Shown here: positions 22,979 through 34,020 of the stretch, one piece after another
How the letters are laid out: each line of letters opens with the position of its first letter
How positions within the stretch are numbered: the first letter of the stretch is position 1
Assembly: GCA_006176705.1 (NCBI GenBank)
Contig: QRFJ01002122.1
Location: forward strand, 248,001-312,000
Direction: 5' to 3'
Length of the DNA stretch: 64,000 nt
From: Cocos nucifera
Taxonomy: Eukaryota; Streptophyta; Magnoliopsida; Arecales; Arecaceae
Program-made: the position numbers and the translations under genes
Notes under the pieces: generated by a model
What the model saw: only the letters and a program-made list of their open reading frames with translations
What the model was told of the DNA's origin: nothing
Database searches by the model: none

Positions 22979-24470
22979 TATGTTTATGCAAATAAAGAAT
23001 AATCTATCTCTAATATGACTTTACGTATATAATAAATAATTTGCTATCAACAATTATCTAAATAATATTTATTTAAAAATCTAGATTTTTTTTATAAATA
23101 TTCAGCTTAACAGAAATAATAAAAACTTAATGTTCTTAACCAAATATTTAAGATAACATATTTTTCAATGGAAGCTAATATCGTGCTGTTTAATCTTTCA
23201 ACTGAGATTGTAAAAAAAAAAAAAAAACTTTCAACTGAATGTACTAAATAATTTCTCTTTTGGTGATTCATGTTCCTGTTTACATTGGTTGCTTATAACT
23301 TGTCCCGACATTATCCATGTACATGATTCTTTTTTGCTCGGGCAGGGGTTATAAAGGATAATTAAGAGATTTCAAACTTGTGAGATGCTCTTAGTTTGCT
23401 TTTTTTTGTTTAAAATGCACAATAGAAAATTTCAAATCACGATATAGAATCTTATATTCAGCTGATAAGAAGTACTCGTTCTTATGTCTGATAGTGTTTC
23501 ACTTTCCATTGAGGATATTTAAGGAAAAATATTTTATATTTATTGCTGATGCCCGTACCATATTAACTTTCTTGTAGAACTTAATATGTATTTTTCTAAA
23601 AAAAAATTCTGATTTGATATTGCAATATAGTTTGATTATTTAAAATAATTATTTAAATAATTTTTTATAGTTCAATCATATAAAAAATGAGAAAATATAC
23701 ATCAACCAAGTTAGGGGTACAAACAATAATAGAAAATAAACTGTCTATAAGAAAATAAAGAAAGAACTAAAATTTAATATTAGGATAAGACAATGATATA
23801 ACAAATAGATCATAAATATATATATTAAACAAAAAAATAATTTAAGGAACCAAATCAAAATTTAACAACACCGACTAAGAATAGACTGTAAAAAATATAT
23901 TTTAAATAATAAATATAATATACATATAAATACAATACACAACAAAAAAACACAATGATAAAATGTATAATAGCAAGGCATAAACTATAAATATAATATA
24001 AAAGAGTAAAAAAAATAAATCTGGATAAAAATTCTGCATAAGAAAAAGCTGAGAGTAGATCTTCTGTCAAATTATTTCTTTGTACACTCTTCTTTATTTT
24101 TTAATATATAAAATAAATAAATAAATAATTAAAACTTATAATATAAAAAATATTCATGCAGAAAAGATAGCCAATAATATACAAAAAAAGAAGCAGAAAA
24201 TACAACCTTTGGGATGCAAAGTTGGTGACAAACAGTGAAGAAAAAGATAAAAGAAAGAATGATAAAAGAGCTTAGATAATTTTTTTCATTCATTATGAAA
24301 TTTATTGAATGAATACAACTATTCAACTTCATAATCTTTCAATTCCCATTGACAATATGTTCAAAAAATATACAACTTTGAAAAAAATTCTAATAACTAT
24401 TTTATCAATAATAAAATAAAATAAAATATTTAATATAAATAATATTCTAAAAGATTAAAAAAAATCCATC
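22979..24470. other. AT-rich intergenic DNA
   Basis: No gene recognised. Poly-A runs near 23214 and short Tyr/Ile-rich chance frames are all that stand out. A short Gly-rich ORF-free segment (23270-23560) has more balanced composition but matches nothing I know. Confidence 0.55.
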
Positions 24471-25860
24471 TGCGGCCTTTTGTCTTCCTAAAGTATCGAT
24501 CCAAATGGATGGAGAAATTTGTCGGCCCAATCTTGTAATACGTATACTCGCCATTTGTGTGTTTTATTTTAATATAAATTTATACTTTACAAAAAAAAAA
24601 AAAAAAAAGGAAGCATCTGGCACCCGGCTGGGGATTGGTTGCAGGTTGTGCGAAGGGTGTTGTGGTGAAGTTTTGGAAAAAATATTTAGTAACCATTTTA
24701 TCAATAATAAAATAATATATTTAATATAATTATATTTTAAAATATTTTTAAAAAAATTCATCTATGACTTTTTGTCTTCCCAACTATCGATCTATAAGAA
24801 AATAGAATATTTAATATAAATAATATTCTAAAAATATTTAAAAAATTTTACTATGGCTTTTTGTCTTCCTAAAGTATCATCGAAATGGATGGAAAAATTT
24901 GTGCAGAGAAAAATTTTTAATGGACAAAAATTATATCAAATGACGTAGACATGCCCAGTCTTGTAACACGTATACTTATCGTCGGTGTGTTTTGTTCTAA
25001 TACAGGTTTATGTTTTCAAAAAAAACAAAAAGAAAGAAGTATCTGGCACCTTGCAGAAAGATGCAGAAGTATGGAATGTGGATTTCGACTGGAGATTGGT
25101 TGGAAGCCATGTGAAGGATGACGTGGTGAAGCTTTGGAAAAAAAGAAATTTTAGTAACCATTTTGTTAATAATTAAACAAAACATTTAATACAAATAATA
25201 TTCTAAAAATATTATAAAGAAATCCAATTATGGCCTTTTGCCTTCCTAAACTATCGGCTCATAATAAACATAAATTTAGTAACCGTTGCATTTTAACAAT
25301 AATAAAATAAAATATTTAATACAAAATATATTTTAAAATATTTCAAAAAACATTCATCTAAAGTCTGTTAACTTCCAAACTACCAACCTATAAGGAAACA
25401 AAGTATTTAATGTAAATAATATTCTAAAAATATTTTAAAAAATTCCTAATATGGCCTTTTGTCTTCCTAAAGTATCATCCAAATGGATGGAGAAATTTAT
25501 GCAGAGGAAAATTTTTAATGGACAAAAACCATATCAAATGACATAGACATACTTCTACGGCTCAATCTTGTAACACGTATACTCGTCATCCGTGTGTTTT
25601 GTTCTAATATAAGTTTATGTTTTCAGAAAAAAATTGGCATCTTACAGGAAGACGCAAAAGTATGAAATGTGGATTTCGGAATGGGATTGGTTGGAAGCCG
25701 TGCGAAGGGTGACGTGGTGAAGCTTTGGGGAAAAAAATAGTAACCGTTTTGTCAATAATTAAATAAAATATTTAATATCAATAATATTCTATAAATATTA
25801 TAAAAAAAATCTAACTATGCCTTTGTTATCGGCTCGTAAGGAAAGAGAATATTTAATATA
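24470..25860. repeat. Imperfect direct repeats of a non-coding block
   Basis: A block starting TTTTGTCTTCCTAAAGTATC and containing AAATGGATGGA(G/A)AAATTTGTG, then TTGTAA(T/C)ACGTATACT and TGTGTTTTGTTCTAATA, then a GATTGGTTGGAAGCC-like end, recurs at about 24478, 24860 and 25456. Partial copies of the GGCCTTTTGTCTTCC / AATATTTAATATAAATAATATTCTAAA motif lie between. There is no coding pattern. Origin unknown: a decayed tandem repeat or a TE non-coding region. Confidence 0.8.
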
Positions 25861-25869
25861 AATAAAAAT

Positions 25870-26038
25870 TTCAAAGCCAATACACTATGGCTAATTAAGA
25901 TAGCCAACACAACCGATTAAAGCAACTCAGACTCAGAAATCCTCTTCCTAGATAAATAAATGTAAATTGTATACATGCTGATTTGGTAACTTAGAAGATA
26001 AATGAAAGTTGTATAAGAAATCCTCTTCCTGGCCTCTC

Positions 26039-26043
<5 letters not shown>
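25870..26043. repeat. Short direct repeat AAATCCTCTTCCT
   Basis: AGAAATCCTCTTCCTAGATAAATAAATG and AGAAATCCTCTTCCTGGCC, about 80 bp apart with GAAAGTTGTA / GTAAATTGTA between. No gene. Confidence 0.5.

Positions 26044-26072
<29 letters not shown>
26044..26072. repeat. (TA)n microsatellite
   Basis: About 14 TA units followed by three degenerate ATGATATG units. Confidence 0.9.
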
Positions 26073-26075
<3 letters not shown>

Positions 26076-26099
26076 ATGATATGATATATGATTTTCTTA

Positions 26100-26700
26100 C
26101 TCTTCTTCATGTTTATTATTATTGTTCATAATGCTCATGATGTGCTTGTCTATGTTAGAGTGATAGTCTGGCATGGATTCATGATCTTGCTCATCCAAAT
26201 TCAGTGTTTACATCTAGGCATATTATTCAGGAGATATGTACTTCACTCCTCAATACTCTTGTTGAAAATAGGTGTGTCTCCATGCATGTCTATAATCATG
26301 GTGGTGGCACATCAGACGATACACCACCTTTTCCATATCCGTCATCATCGGCAACATCTTTTGCTTTGCACAGACTAGGTAGCCAATGACATATAGCCTC
26401 CTTGTTCGCGATTTCAGAGTTTACTACATTCACTCCATATATGTCCTCGATCATGTACATGCATGATGACATGAGCTAGTTTTAATTTATTGAGGAGACT
26501 ACTACACATTTTGAGTATGCAGTGGATGATATGTACTATCAAAGAGTTGATTATCATGCAGGAGGCCATACAGATGAGGAAGCTACATAGGAGGTTATCA
26601 CGTAGATAGAGCAACATACCTAAAAGCATCAGAGGCCAAGTGAAGCTCAATCTATAGGTTGTCGAAAGCAACCTGCATAGAAGAAGAGATGGCCACCATG
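26100..26700 (+). pseudogene. Unidentified coding-like fragment
   Basis: One frame reads SLAWIHDLAHPNSVFTSRHI, then VENRCVSMHVYNHGGGTSDD, then (after stops) FTTFTPYMSSIMYMHDDM, a YQRVDYHAGGHTDEEAT stretch and a CRKQPA*KKRWPPC end. The composition looks like decayed coding sequence rather than the surrounding AT-rich DNA. The Gly/Asp-rich middle and basic RRPPC-like end are reminiscent of the C-terminal tails of plant mobile-domain MULE transposases, but that is a weak guess. Bounded on the right by the long TA microsatellite. Confidence 0.35.
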
Positions 26701-26711
26701 TAAGACATAAT

Positions 26712-26814
<103 letters not shown>

Positions 26815-26819
26815 CATGT

Positions 26820-27712
26820 GGACTTAAATTTCTCTTGAAACAAGGTTGAACAATTTTTTCTAAATTCGTGATATATTGGCCGTTATTCTGTTGCTTCTGA
26901 AAATGGTAGAATATTAATGTGATGAATTTAAGATTAATCCAATTTGTCATGCAATATTTAGGTAATGAAAAAGATTAAATAATCATTCTTCACTGACTTA
27001 GTTTTGCTGACTCCGTTGAATCTCTTTGCTTGTATTGCTGTCAACATCATAGGGAATATAACATGTTTTGAGAAACAAAGAAGTAAACTTAATAGTTAAC
27101 AGCAACAAGCAACACTTACAATTAATAAACTTAGAGGTGAGGAAACTCTTTCTATCACTCATCTGATGCACTTGAAACTCTTTGTAACACTTGCCTAGTC
27201 TTGATCACATGAAATTAAGGATGCCATCAACCAGGAAAATCAAATGAGCTTTACAGCCCAAAATCCATTATAGGAATCAAACTTTATTCTAATAATCACT
27301 AATCACAATCTGCAATGCCCAACTTCCCAATTTGTCTAATTTCATGATTCTGAATTGCAATGAAATGTCAACAATCACAAACAATTGTTGCTCCTCATGT
27401 TGGATGGTGACGAGATGCGGGCATCTATGTATCTTGTCGGTCTTCAGCAACCCATAAGATTGATGGTTTGAGTCTTCAAATAGGAAATTCCAAAGCTTAT
27501 TATATGCCAATTGCCATTCTCCTCTATTAACCAAGCTAAAAATCTCTGGTTCATCTTACAAGAACTATGCACGCAACATTTGCAAAGAAGAACATGAACT
27601 ATGTTAAGCTAGCAGCTGTTAGCTTTAGCCAAGTAGTCAGCCATTGTTTTGTAGGCTACAACTATACCCATACCTATCCTTGTAACAAGGCTCAAAACCA
27701 TGTTTAAACTTT
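26820..27712. other. Left flank of the MULE, no certain gene
   Basis: A minus-strand open frame (27289-27534; SNHQSYGLLKTDKIHRCPHL) and the stretch TMADYLAKANSC just left of the MULE have mixed composition. The latter resembles the end of LINE-type RNase H domains (VADxLAKxA), but too little remains to be sure. The last nine bases (27704-27712, TTAAACTTT) are the MULE target duplication. Confidence 0.35.
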
Positions 27713-27807
27713 GGGTAATTCTTTCTACACCGCTTGTGGTATAAGAATTCAGACATGGAGCGCATCGCGCCTTCCGGTTGGTCCACTTGGAGCTCTCATG
27801 GCTTGAG
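27713..27807 (+). repeat. Left terminal inverted repeat of the MULE
   Basis: Begins GGGTAATTCTTTCTACACC; pairs with 49380-49471 through blocks TTTCTACAC, GGAGCGCA, GCGCCTT, GGTTGG, TGGAGC and GGCTTGA. The right copy has a two-base shorter GCGCA(TC)GCGCC. Confidence 0.92.
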
Positions 27808-28330
27808 ATGATGACTGTCTTTGCGCATCCAATCAGGCTTCTGATGGCACGAAAAAAATGGGGGCGAGGGTGGGGTTTCATCGCCGAACATATTAATGCA
27901 TGTAATAATATGTTTTTCAAATTTTTCATGATGAAATTGCCCTTTTCCTTCAAAATGAAATATTTTTAGTATTTTTGGAGCTGGTTGGACATTACGGGAG
28001 CTGTATTTCTCTCTCTTCTTTCATTTTCTGAGCATCAAATACTGTATTTCTCTTTCTTCTTTCATTTTCTGAGCCTCTGATTGTCCAAGGTTTAGTCTGC
28101 AGGAACCATTGCGCATCCGAAATTGTTGATTCTTTATTGTCCTATCCAACTAACATGTTTTACCCATCAGAAAGTAAAATACTATTTGTAGATTCTTTAT
28201 TACAACTTTTTACATTTCTTTTAATGCAGCAGCTCATTTGGTAGTTAAACGAAATTAATGTATTAGGCATATTCACATGAGATTTCTTTTTTCAGTTTTA
28301 AAAGTTAATATCACATAAAATCCTACCGAA
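27808..28330. other. MULE interior left of the repeat array
   Basis: No gene seen. Contains a direct duplication of about 50 bp (CTGTATTTCTCT(C/T)TCTTCTTTCATTTTCTGAGC at about 28000 and 28048). The promoter of the transposase is expected between here and 30240, but the repeat array intervenes. Confidence 0.5.
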
Positions 28331-30115
28331 AGTCATATATTAAGTCATGATGTCATGATTTCTATCTAAAATAATTTTTGACATGTCATAATGACGTAGA
28401 ACGTCAAAAATATGGCATCATATTATGAGATTATAGGTCAAAATTATGACATCCAATTGGTAAAACACCTCCCAAAATTATGACATCGGAGATGTTTCTA
28501 TTTCAGAATATCATAATTTTAATTCTTGATATCATAATTTTGACACAGAATTATTTTTATTCTAGAATATCATAATTTTGATCTACAATATCATAATAAT
28601 GATAAAATTATGACATCCTAAAATAAAAACATCATTGAATATAGAATTATGATATTTTGACTCAAAATTATGATATTAAAGATCAAAATGATGACATCAT
28701 GGAATAGAAATAAAGTCAAACATAGAATTATGACATCTTGTATCAAAATTATGACATTAAGGATCAAAATTTTGACATCCATGAAGAGAAACATCCCTGA
28801 ATGTAGAATTATGACATCCTATGTCAAAATTATGATATTAAAGATCAAAATTATGACATCCGATATAGAAAATATCTTTAAATTTAGAATTATGATATTA
28901 AGAAAAAGTATGATATTAAGGATCAAAATTATGGTATTAAGGATCAAAATTATGACATCCAATATAGAAAATATTTTCGAATGCTGAATTATGATATTAA
29001 GGATCAAAATTATTTTTTAAGAATCAAAATTATGATATTATGAATCAAAATTATGACATCTTAGAATAGAAATAATTTTGAACGTAGAATTATGATATCT
29101 TGTGTCAGAATTATGATATTAAGAATCAAAATAATGATATCCCAGAATAGAAATATCTCCAAATACAAAATTATGATATTAATAATCAAAATTATGATAT
29201 TATAGATTAAAACTATGATTTTATATAAAAGTTGCAGACATTATTATGATAGCTGTTCAAAACTATGATATTTTATATAAAAAATATGACATCATATAGT
29301 CAAAATACTTTTCGAATATAGTTTTTGACATTATTATGATATTCTACCTCAAAATTATGATATTGTATTTGACTAGAATATCATAATTTTAGCACATAAT
29401 TGGGTTCTGACATTTTTATGATATCTTAGATCAAAATTATGATATTATATATCAAAATTATGACATCATATTGGTGAAAGCTCTTCTAAAGATAGTTTTA
29501 AGAATATTATAATATTCTCTATCAAAATTATGACATGATATATTAATATAATAACAAAAATATCTACCAAGAGATGATTTTGTGTTATTTTATGATATTA
29601 TAGATCATAATTATGATATCGTAGGTCAGAATTATGATATTCTATTGATAAAAAAAGCTTCCGAAGGTTGTTTTGACAAAATTATGATATTATATTTTAA
29701 AATTATGATATTATATATTTAATATTATAACAAAAATATCATCTAGATGTCGATTTTGATGTTTCTATAATATTGTAGATCAAAATTATGACATCGTAGG
29801 TCAAAATTATGACATCGTAGGTCAAAATTAAATGCCTTCTGAAGATAGTTTTGACAATATTATGGCATCTTATGTCAAGATAATAATATTATATATTAAT
29901 ATTATGAATAAACATCTTTCAGATGTCAGTTATGACTTTTTTATGATATTCGAGATTAAAATTATGACATCGAAGTTCAAAATTATGACATCATATTAGT
30001 AAAAGTTCTTCCGAAGATTGTTTGGACAATATTAGAACATCATATATCAAGATTATGATATCGTAGGTCAAAATTATGAGATGGTATGTTAATATTATCA
30101 AAGAACTTTGTATTT
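28331..30115 (+). repeat. 21 bp tandem repeat array, left (ATTATGACAT orientation)
   Basis: Degenerate units of about 21 bp, alternating types ATTATGATATTAAGGATC.. and ATTATGACATCCTGTATC.., each joined by AAA. Every few units a non-repeat spacer such as GAAAAT(A)TCTTCGAATGTAG interrupts. Because 21 is divisible by three, frames without stops occur (Met-Ile-Leu-Arg-Ile-Lys-like heptads). These are by-products. Same orientation as the transposase gene it precedes. Confidence 0.9.
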
Positions 30116-30243
30116 ATAACTTTCATATGTATTTTATAATTTTAAAAAATCTTCTGTACATCTTCTATAGATATTCCTGCAAATGATCAGATAGACGAGC
30201 CTTTATGTGATGGTTTTCTTGAGAACCATCTCCTCCTAGTGCA

Positions 30244-31195
30244 ATGTTTGCAGATAAGGATAATGTAGATCTTCACGTTGGAATGAAATTCAATTCAGTA
30301 ACAGATGTGTATAATCTCTACAATGATTATGTGAGAAGAGTCAATTTTGGAATCACAATCGTGTGCAGTAGATCCAATAAGAATAATGTATATTGTTTCA
30401 AATATCTGGTATGCTGGAGGTCAAGCAAATCTAAGAAATCAAATAATTCCATGAATTCTAGGGATACCGGCAAAATTGATTGTAAGGCATCAATAAAAAT
30501 TAGAATTGATTTCAAGATCGAAAAGTAGAGATTGGATAACGTTATTGTAGAACACAATCATATGTTGTCTATATCAACCGTCTATTTTCTACGTTCCCAT
30601 AGGAAGATCAATACACCAAAAAAAGCAGAGATTAGCAACATGCATGCCATGAGTATACCTACAACTCAAATATATTCTGCCATCGCAAGAAGAAAAAGAG
30701 GAAGAAGGCAATTGGAATTCATGGAGAAGGATGCTTATAATTACATTTGCCGAGAATATTAAAGTCAACCGAAGGAAGGTGGTGCACAGTCAATAGTTCT
30801 CCATTTCGTGCAAATGCAAGCTAAGAATATAAATTTTTACTATACATTGGACTTGAATGACAATGCGTAGTTAAGGTCTGTATTCTGGATCCATCCAAGG
30901 TCAAGAATGATGTGCACTTACTTTACGGATGTATTGACTTTTGACTCCACTTATCTCATAAATATATTTCAAATGTCATTCTGTCCATTTGTTGGAGTTA
31001 ACCATCATGGATAGTCCACCTTGCTTGATTGTGCATTATTATCAGCCAAAACAACAGAGACTTTTAAGTGGGTATTTCAGTCATGGCTGAATGAAAATGG
31101 TGGCCAAGCACCTATTACCATAATCATCGATCAGGATAAGGCGATCGAGGTTGCTGTCAAGGTGATTTTTCTAAATGCATGATACCGATTCTATC
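30244..31195 (+). pseudogene. FAR1/mudrA-like MULE transposase pseudogene, N-terminal part
   Basis: Start chosen at MFADKDNVD... A FAR1-type DNA-binding domain follows (30270-30570: GMKFNSVTDVYNLYNDYVRRVNFGI, then C...K..C.R....KIDCKA, then VEHNHML). Next comes a linker (IYSAIARRKRGRRQLEFMEKDAYNYI), then the MULE catalytic domain. Its first Asp lies in LTFDSTYLIN (about 30940), followed by FVGVNHHG and TFKWVFQSWL. The second Asp lies in IIIDQDKAIEVAV (about 31125), followed by FLNA*YRF. Stops: TAG near 30526, TAA near 30760, TAG near 30868, TAG near 31010 (Trp or Gln positions) and TGA near 31180. The Gypsy insertion follows at 31196 with target duplication CTATC, inside the RHRFCLWHI-like motif. 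Confidence 0.93.
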
Positions 31196-32142
31196 TGTTG
31201 GGGATAAATTCCACTTCCGTCGAAGTCTAGCTCGATGCTCGGTCTAACGCAACCTATAGCCGCAGAAGAGCTTTGGCAGACGGGCTTCAGCCGAACCTGC
31301 AGTGGCTGAGCTTTTTCCAACCCGTTCAGTCGGTTGAGCTAGTTAGCTGCCGAGCTTCTTCGAACTTTCCTCGTCAGGACCGAACCTCTCCAGCCGGCCG
31401 AACTGCTTAGCGACCGAGCTCCTTAAACTCCTAGCGTCCGAGTTTCTTCGAACCCATTCAGCCGATCGAACTGCTTTGCGGCCGAACTCCTGGGACTCCA
31501 AGCGGCCGAGCTTTAATGGAATCCCCTAGCGCCCGAACTCCTCAGCGGTCGTCTCTCGGCCGAACTCCCCAAGCGACCATCTCTTCAGTCGACCGACCTC
31601 CTCTGAACTTCTTTACAGTCGAACTCCCCCCGAGCCTTCCCTTCAGTCCGACTCTCCTACAAGTCTGAACTCCTCTAGATGAATTATCGCCATCAGTCTA
31701 CAACAGGCGATGAGACCGGATGATATGGCCACCACTACTAACGACACCACTCTCTCCGTAACCAGCCCCATGCGGCCCATGACCTGCCAGTATGACTGTC
31801 ACCATCCGTTTGATGGCACCTTTCTCTCCGTACCGAACTTCATGCGGCCCACGACTTGCTAGTATGGCCGTCACCATCAACTAAGCTCCGCCTATAAAGG
31901 ACCCTCCAGATATGCTAACTCTAATCTCTCTGATCTCAAAGCTCTCCTCTTCTTCTCTAAGCTCCGGAACTCATCCCGAGCACTCCATTCTTGTTGGCCA
32001 GAGCTGACTTGATTGTCGGAGGGTCCTGCCGGAGCCACCCCCCACCGACTTCGGATGGAACTTTATTTTACAGGTCTCCGACGGTGACCTCCTCGGCCTC
32101 GACTCTAGCGACCTCCGACGACGATCAGTTTTTGCACCAACA
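31196..32142 (+). repeat. Left LTR of the gag-only Gypsy element
   Basis: About 947 bp. The U3 part has diverged repeats of GCGGCCGAACTCCT / GCGACCGAGCTCCT. Nearly all differences from the right LTR over the first 190 bases are transitions. Confidence 0.93.
31893..31900 (+). promoter_or_regulatory. Putative TATA box in Gypsy LTR
   Basis: CCTATAAAGGACCCTCC, conserved as TCTATAAAAGACCCTCC in the right LTR (37302-37309) and as TCTATAAAAAG in both LTRs of the second Gypsy element. Conservation across four LTRs supports a core promoter. Confidence 0.65.
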
Positions 32143-32162
32143 GATTGACGCTAGAGGAAGGG
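32143..32162 (+). other. Probable primer-binding site of the gag-only Gypsy element
   Basis: GATTGACGCTAGAGGAAGG directly after the LTR. The same sequence with small changes (AGATTGACGCTAGAAGAAGG) follows the LTR of the second Gypsy element. The tRNA cannot be named from memory. Confidence 0.55.
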
Positions 32163-32256
32163 ATCGAACCTCCGAGGTTCCCTTGTTCTTAAAGGAGTGC
32201 TCGGTGACTTTTCTCTTCCCTCTCCGGAGATCTCCCTTTTCTCTTTCGAAGAGAAA

Positions 32257-33711
32257 ATGCCTCCCAGAAGGGCTTCGACACGGTGCTCGACGGCCTCCGT
32301 GGCCCGATCCCATCCAGATCCGTCTGTTCCTACTTCGGCCATGGCAGCTCGGGTTCCACCTGTACCTACGGTGGAGATGGAGCAGTTCGACCTGCTTGTC
32401 CAATAGGTCCATGGCCTCATGGAGGCATTGCAGGTTATACAGCAGCCTTCGGTGGCGACTCCATCAGGAAACCCACCATTGAAACATCAGAAATTGGCCC
32501 CAAGGAAGAGCACCAGGGCCAGTGTACCGATCGCCCCAGAGAAGGGGAAACAGAGGGCCGAGGATCTGTGTTCAGATCATTATTCTCTTCTGGGGGAGAC
32601 TTTCTCCATTTGTAGTCGAAAGCACCCCAAGATCTGCAGCCAAGACGATGCCCTCGATTGTAGACTACGGGAGATGGATCGGCGTATTGAAGAGCTCGGC
32701 CGCGTCACCTCGGCTCATCATGCCGATGTCCATGCCGAACCTTCCTTCTCTCTCTGAATTATGCAAGAACCTATTCCACCGACCTTCGAGCTCCCTCAAC
32801 TAGAAAGCTACGATGAAACTTCTGATCCGGTTGATCACCTAGAAGCCTTCTATGCCATGATGCTGCTTCACGGCGCTTCAGATGCCATGCTGTGCCGAGC
32901 CTTCCCATCTACCTTAAAGGGAGCAGTGAGGAACTGGTACTCGGTGTTGAAGCCAAGTACGATCTTCTCTTTCGACCAGATGAGCAGTCAGTTCGCGGCC
33001 CACTTCATCAGTAGCCGACGATCGAGCCGAGATTCAGATTCCCTGATGAGCATCAAGCAGAGGCAAGGGGAATCCATCCGGGCTTACGTCATCCGATTTA
33101 ACGTCGTGGCATTGAAAGTTCGGGACTTGGACCAGTCTATTGCGATGGCCGCGCTCAAGGACGGCCTTCAGAAAAATAACTTGCTGTTCTCTCTGAAAAA
33201 AAAGTATTCCAGAGACTTCACCGATCTGCTGGCTCGGGCCGAGAGATATGCCCATGCGGAAGAAGCCTTCAAGTTGAAAGACGAGGAAGCCCTGAGAGAG
33301 CGGCTGGCAGATGATGAAGAGCCGAGCGAAGTTCGGTCGCGCTCGCAGACCCCCTCCGAAAGCAGGCGGGTCCAAACTCCTCGAACTCACCACCGAGGAA
33401 ACCTCGACAGAGGGGCGCGAAGAAGCCCTCCTCCCGGAAGGTTCCGCCACTATGCCCCCCTCAACGCCCCTCGAACTCAGGTTCTCACGAAAGTGAAGAA
33501 CCAGCTACCAAGACCGGAAGGATTACGGTCTCTCCCAAACAAGCACGATCGAAATAAGTACTGCCTCTACCATCGCGACCATGGCCACGACACCGAGGGA
33601 TGCATCCAGCTCCGAGACGAAATTGAGGAGCTCGTCAGAAAGGGACGGCTGGGTAAATTCCTCTATTACCGGCCTGAAGCAGAAAAAGATCGGCCAAGGG
33701 CGCTGCCATAG
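32257..33711 (+). pseudogene. gag: Gypsy gag, nearly open (two in-frame stops)
   Basis: Capsid/nucleocapsid precursor. Met at 32257 (MPPRRASTRCSTASVA) is matched by MPLRKASTR in the second Gypsy, which supports the start. The frame runs 485 codons to 33711 with only two stops: a TAG near 32404 (LLVQ*VHGL; the relative has Gln there) and a TGA just before Met 32761. The retrotransposon gag domain spans 32770-33260 (FELPQLESYDETSDPVDHLE, LKGAVRNWYSVL, SQFAAHFISSRR, LMSIKQRQGESIRAYVIRFN, AALKDGLQKNNLLFSL). Then come an Arg/Pro-rich stretch and a knuckle-like NKYCLYHRDHGHDTEGCIQLRDEIEELV. From Met 32761 a 316-residue open frame remains, the best preserved coding sequence of the window. Confidence 0.92.
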
Positions 33712-34020
33712 CCAGAGACCGCAAGAAGGTCGGCCATCGTACGGCATCATCCATATTGCCCCTAGGAGGATCTCGGTGCATCAGCGATTCGTCATCTCCC
33801 AGCGACAAGATCTTGCACCAAATTGAGGAGGCCAGCATGAGGAGGTCGTCCACCCCGAGACTTATTGCCAAAGAAATGCGGAGGAACAACGTTACCACGA
33901 CCTTAAAATACAGAATTTGGGGATGTGCTACTAGTAACTTTCTTTCAATAAAATTCTTTTCTTTCGATAATATTATTTTTTGATGCGAAAACTATGCGAT
34001 GATAGGGAAGAAGCAGTCAA
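33712..34020 (+). other. Junction where pol is absent
   Basis: Sequence after gag (GCCATCGTACGGCATCATCC...) has no protease motif. From about 33880 it matches the sequence downstream of integrase in the second Gypsy element (TACTAGTAA, TCAATAAAA, AAAACTA(T/G)G(C/T)GATGATAG). Marks the deletion or original absence of pol. Confidence 0.7.

Noticed and set aside
27609..27953. 114-residue minus-strand frame as a gene
   Set aside because: It runs across the MULE left boundary at 27713, so it is a chance fusion of flank and terminal repeat.
32257..32482. Separate small genes in other frames around the Gypsy gag start
   Set aside because: Shadows of gag; the true frame is supported by similarity to the second Gypsy element.
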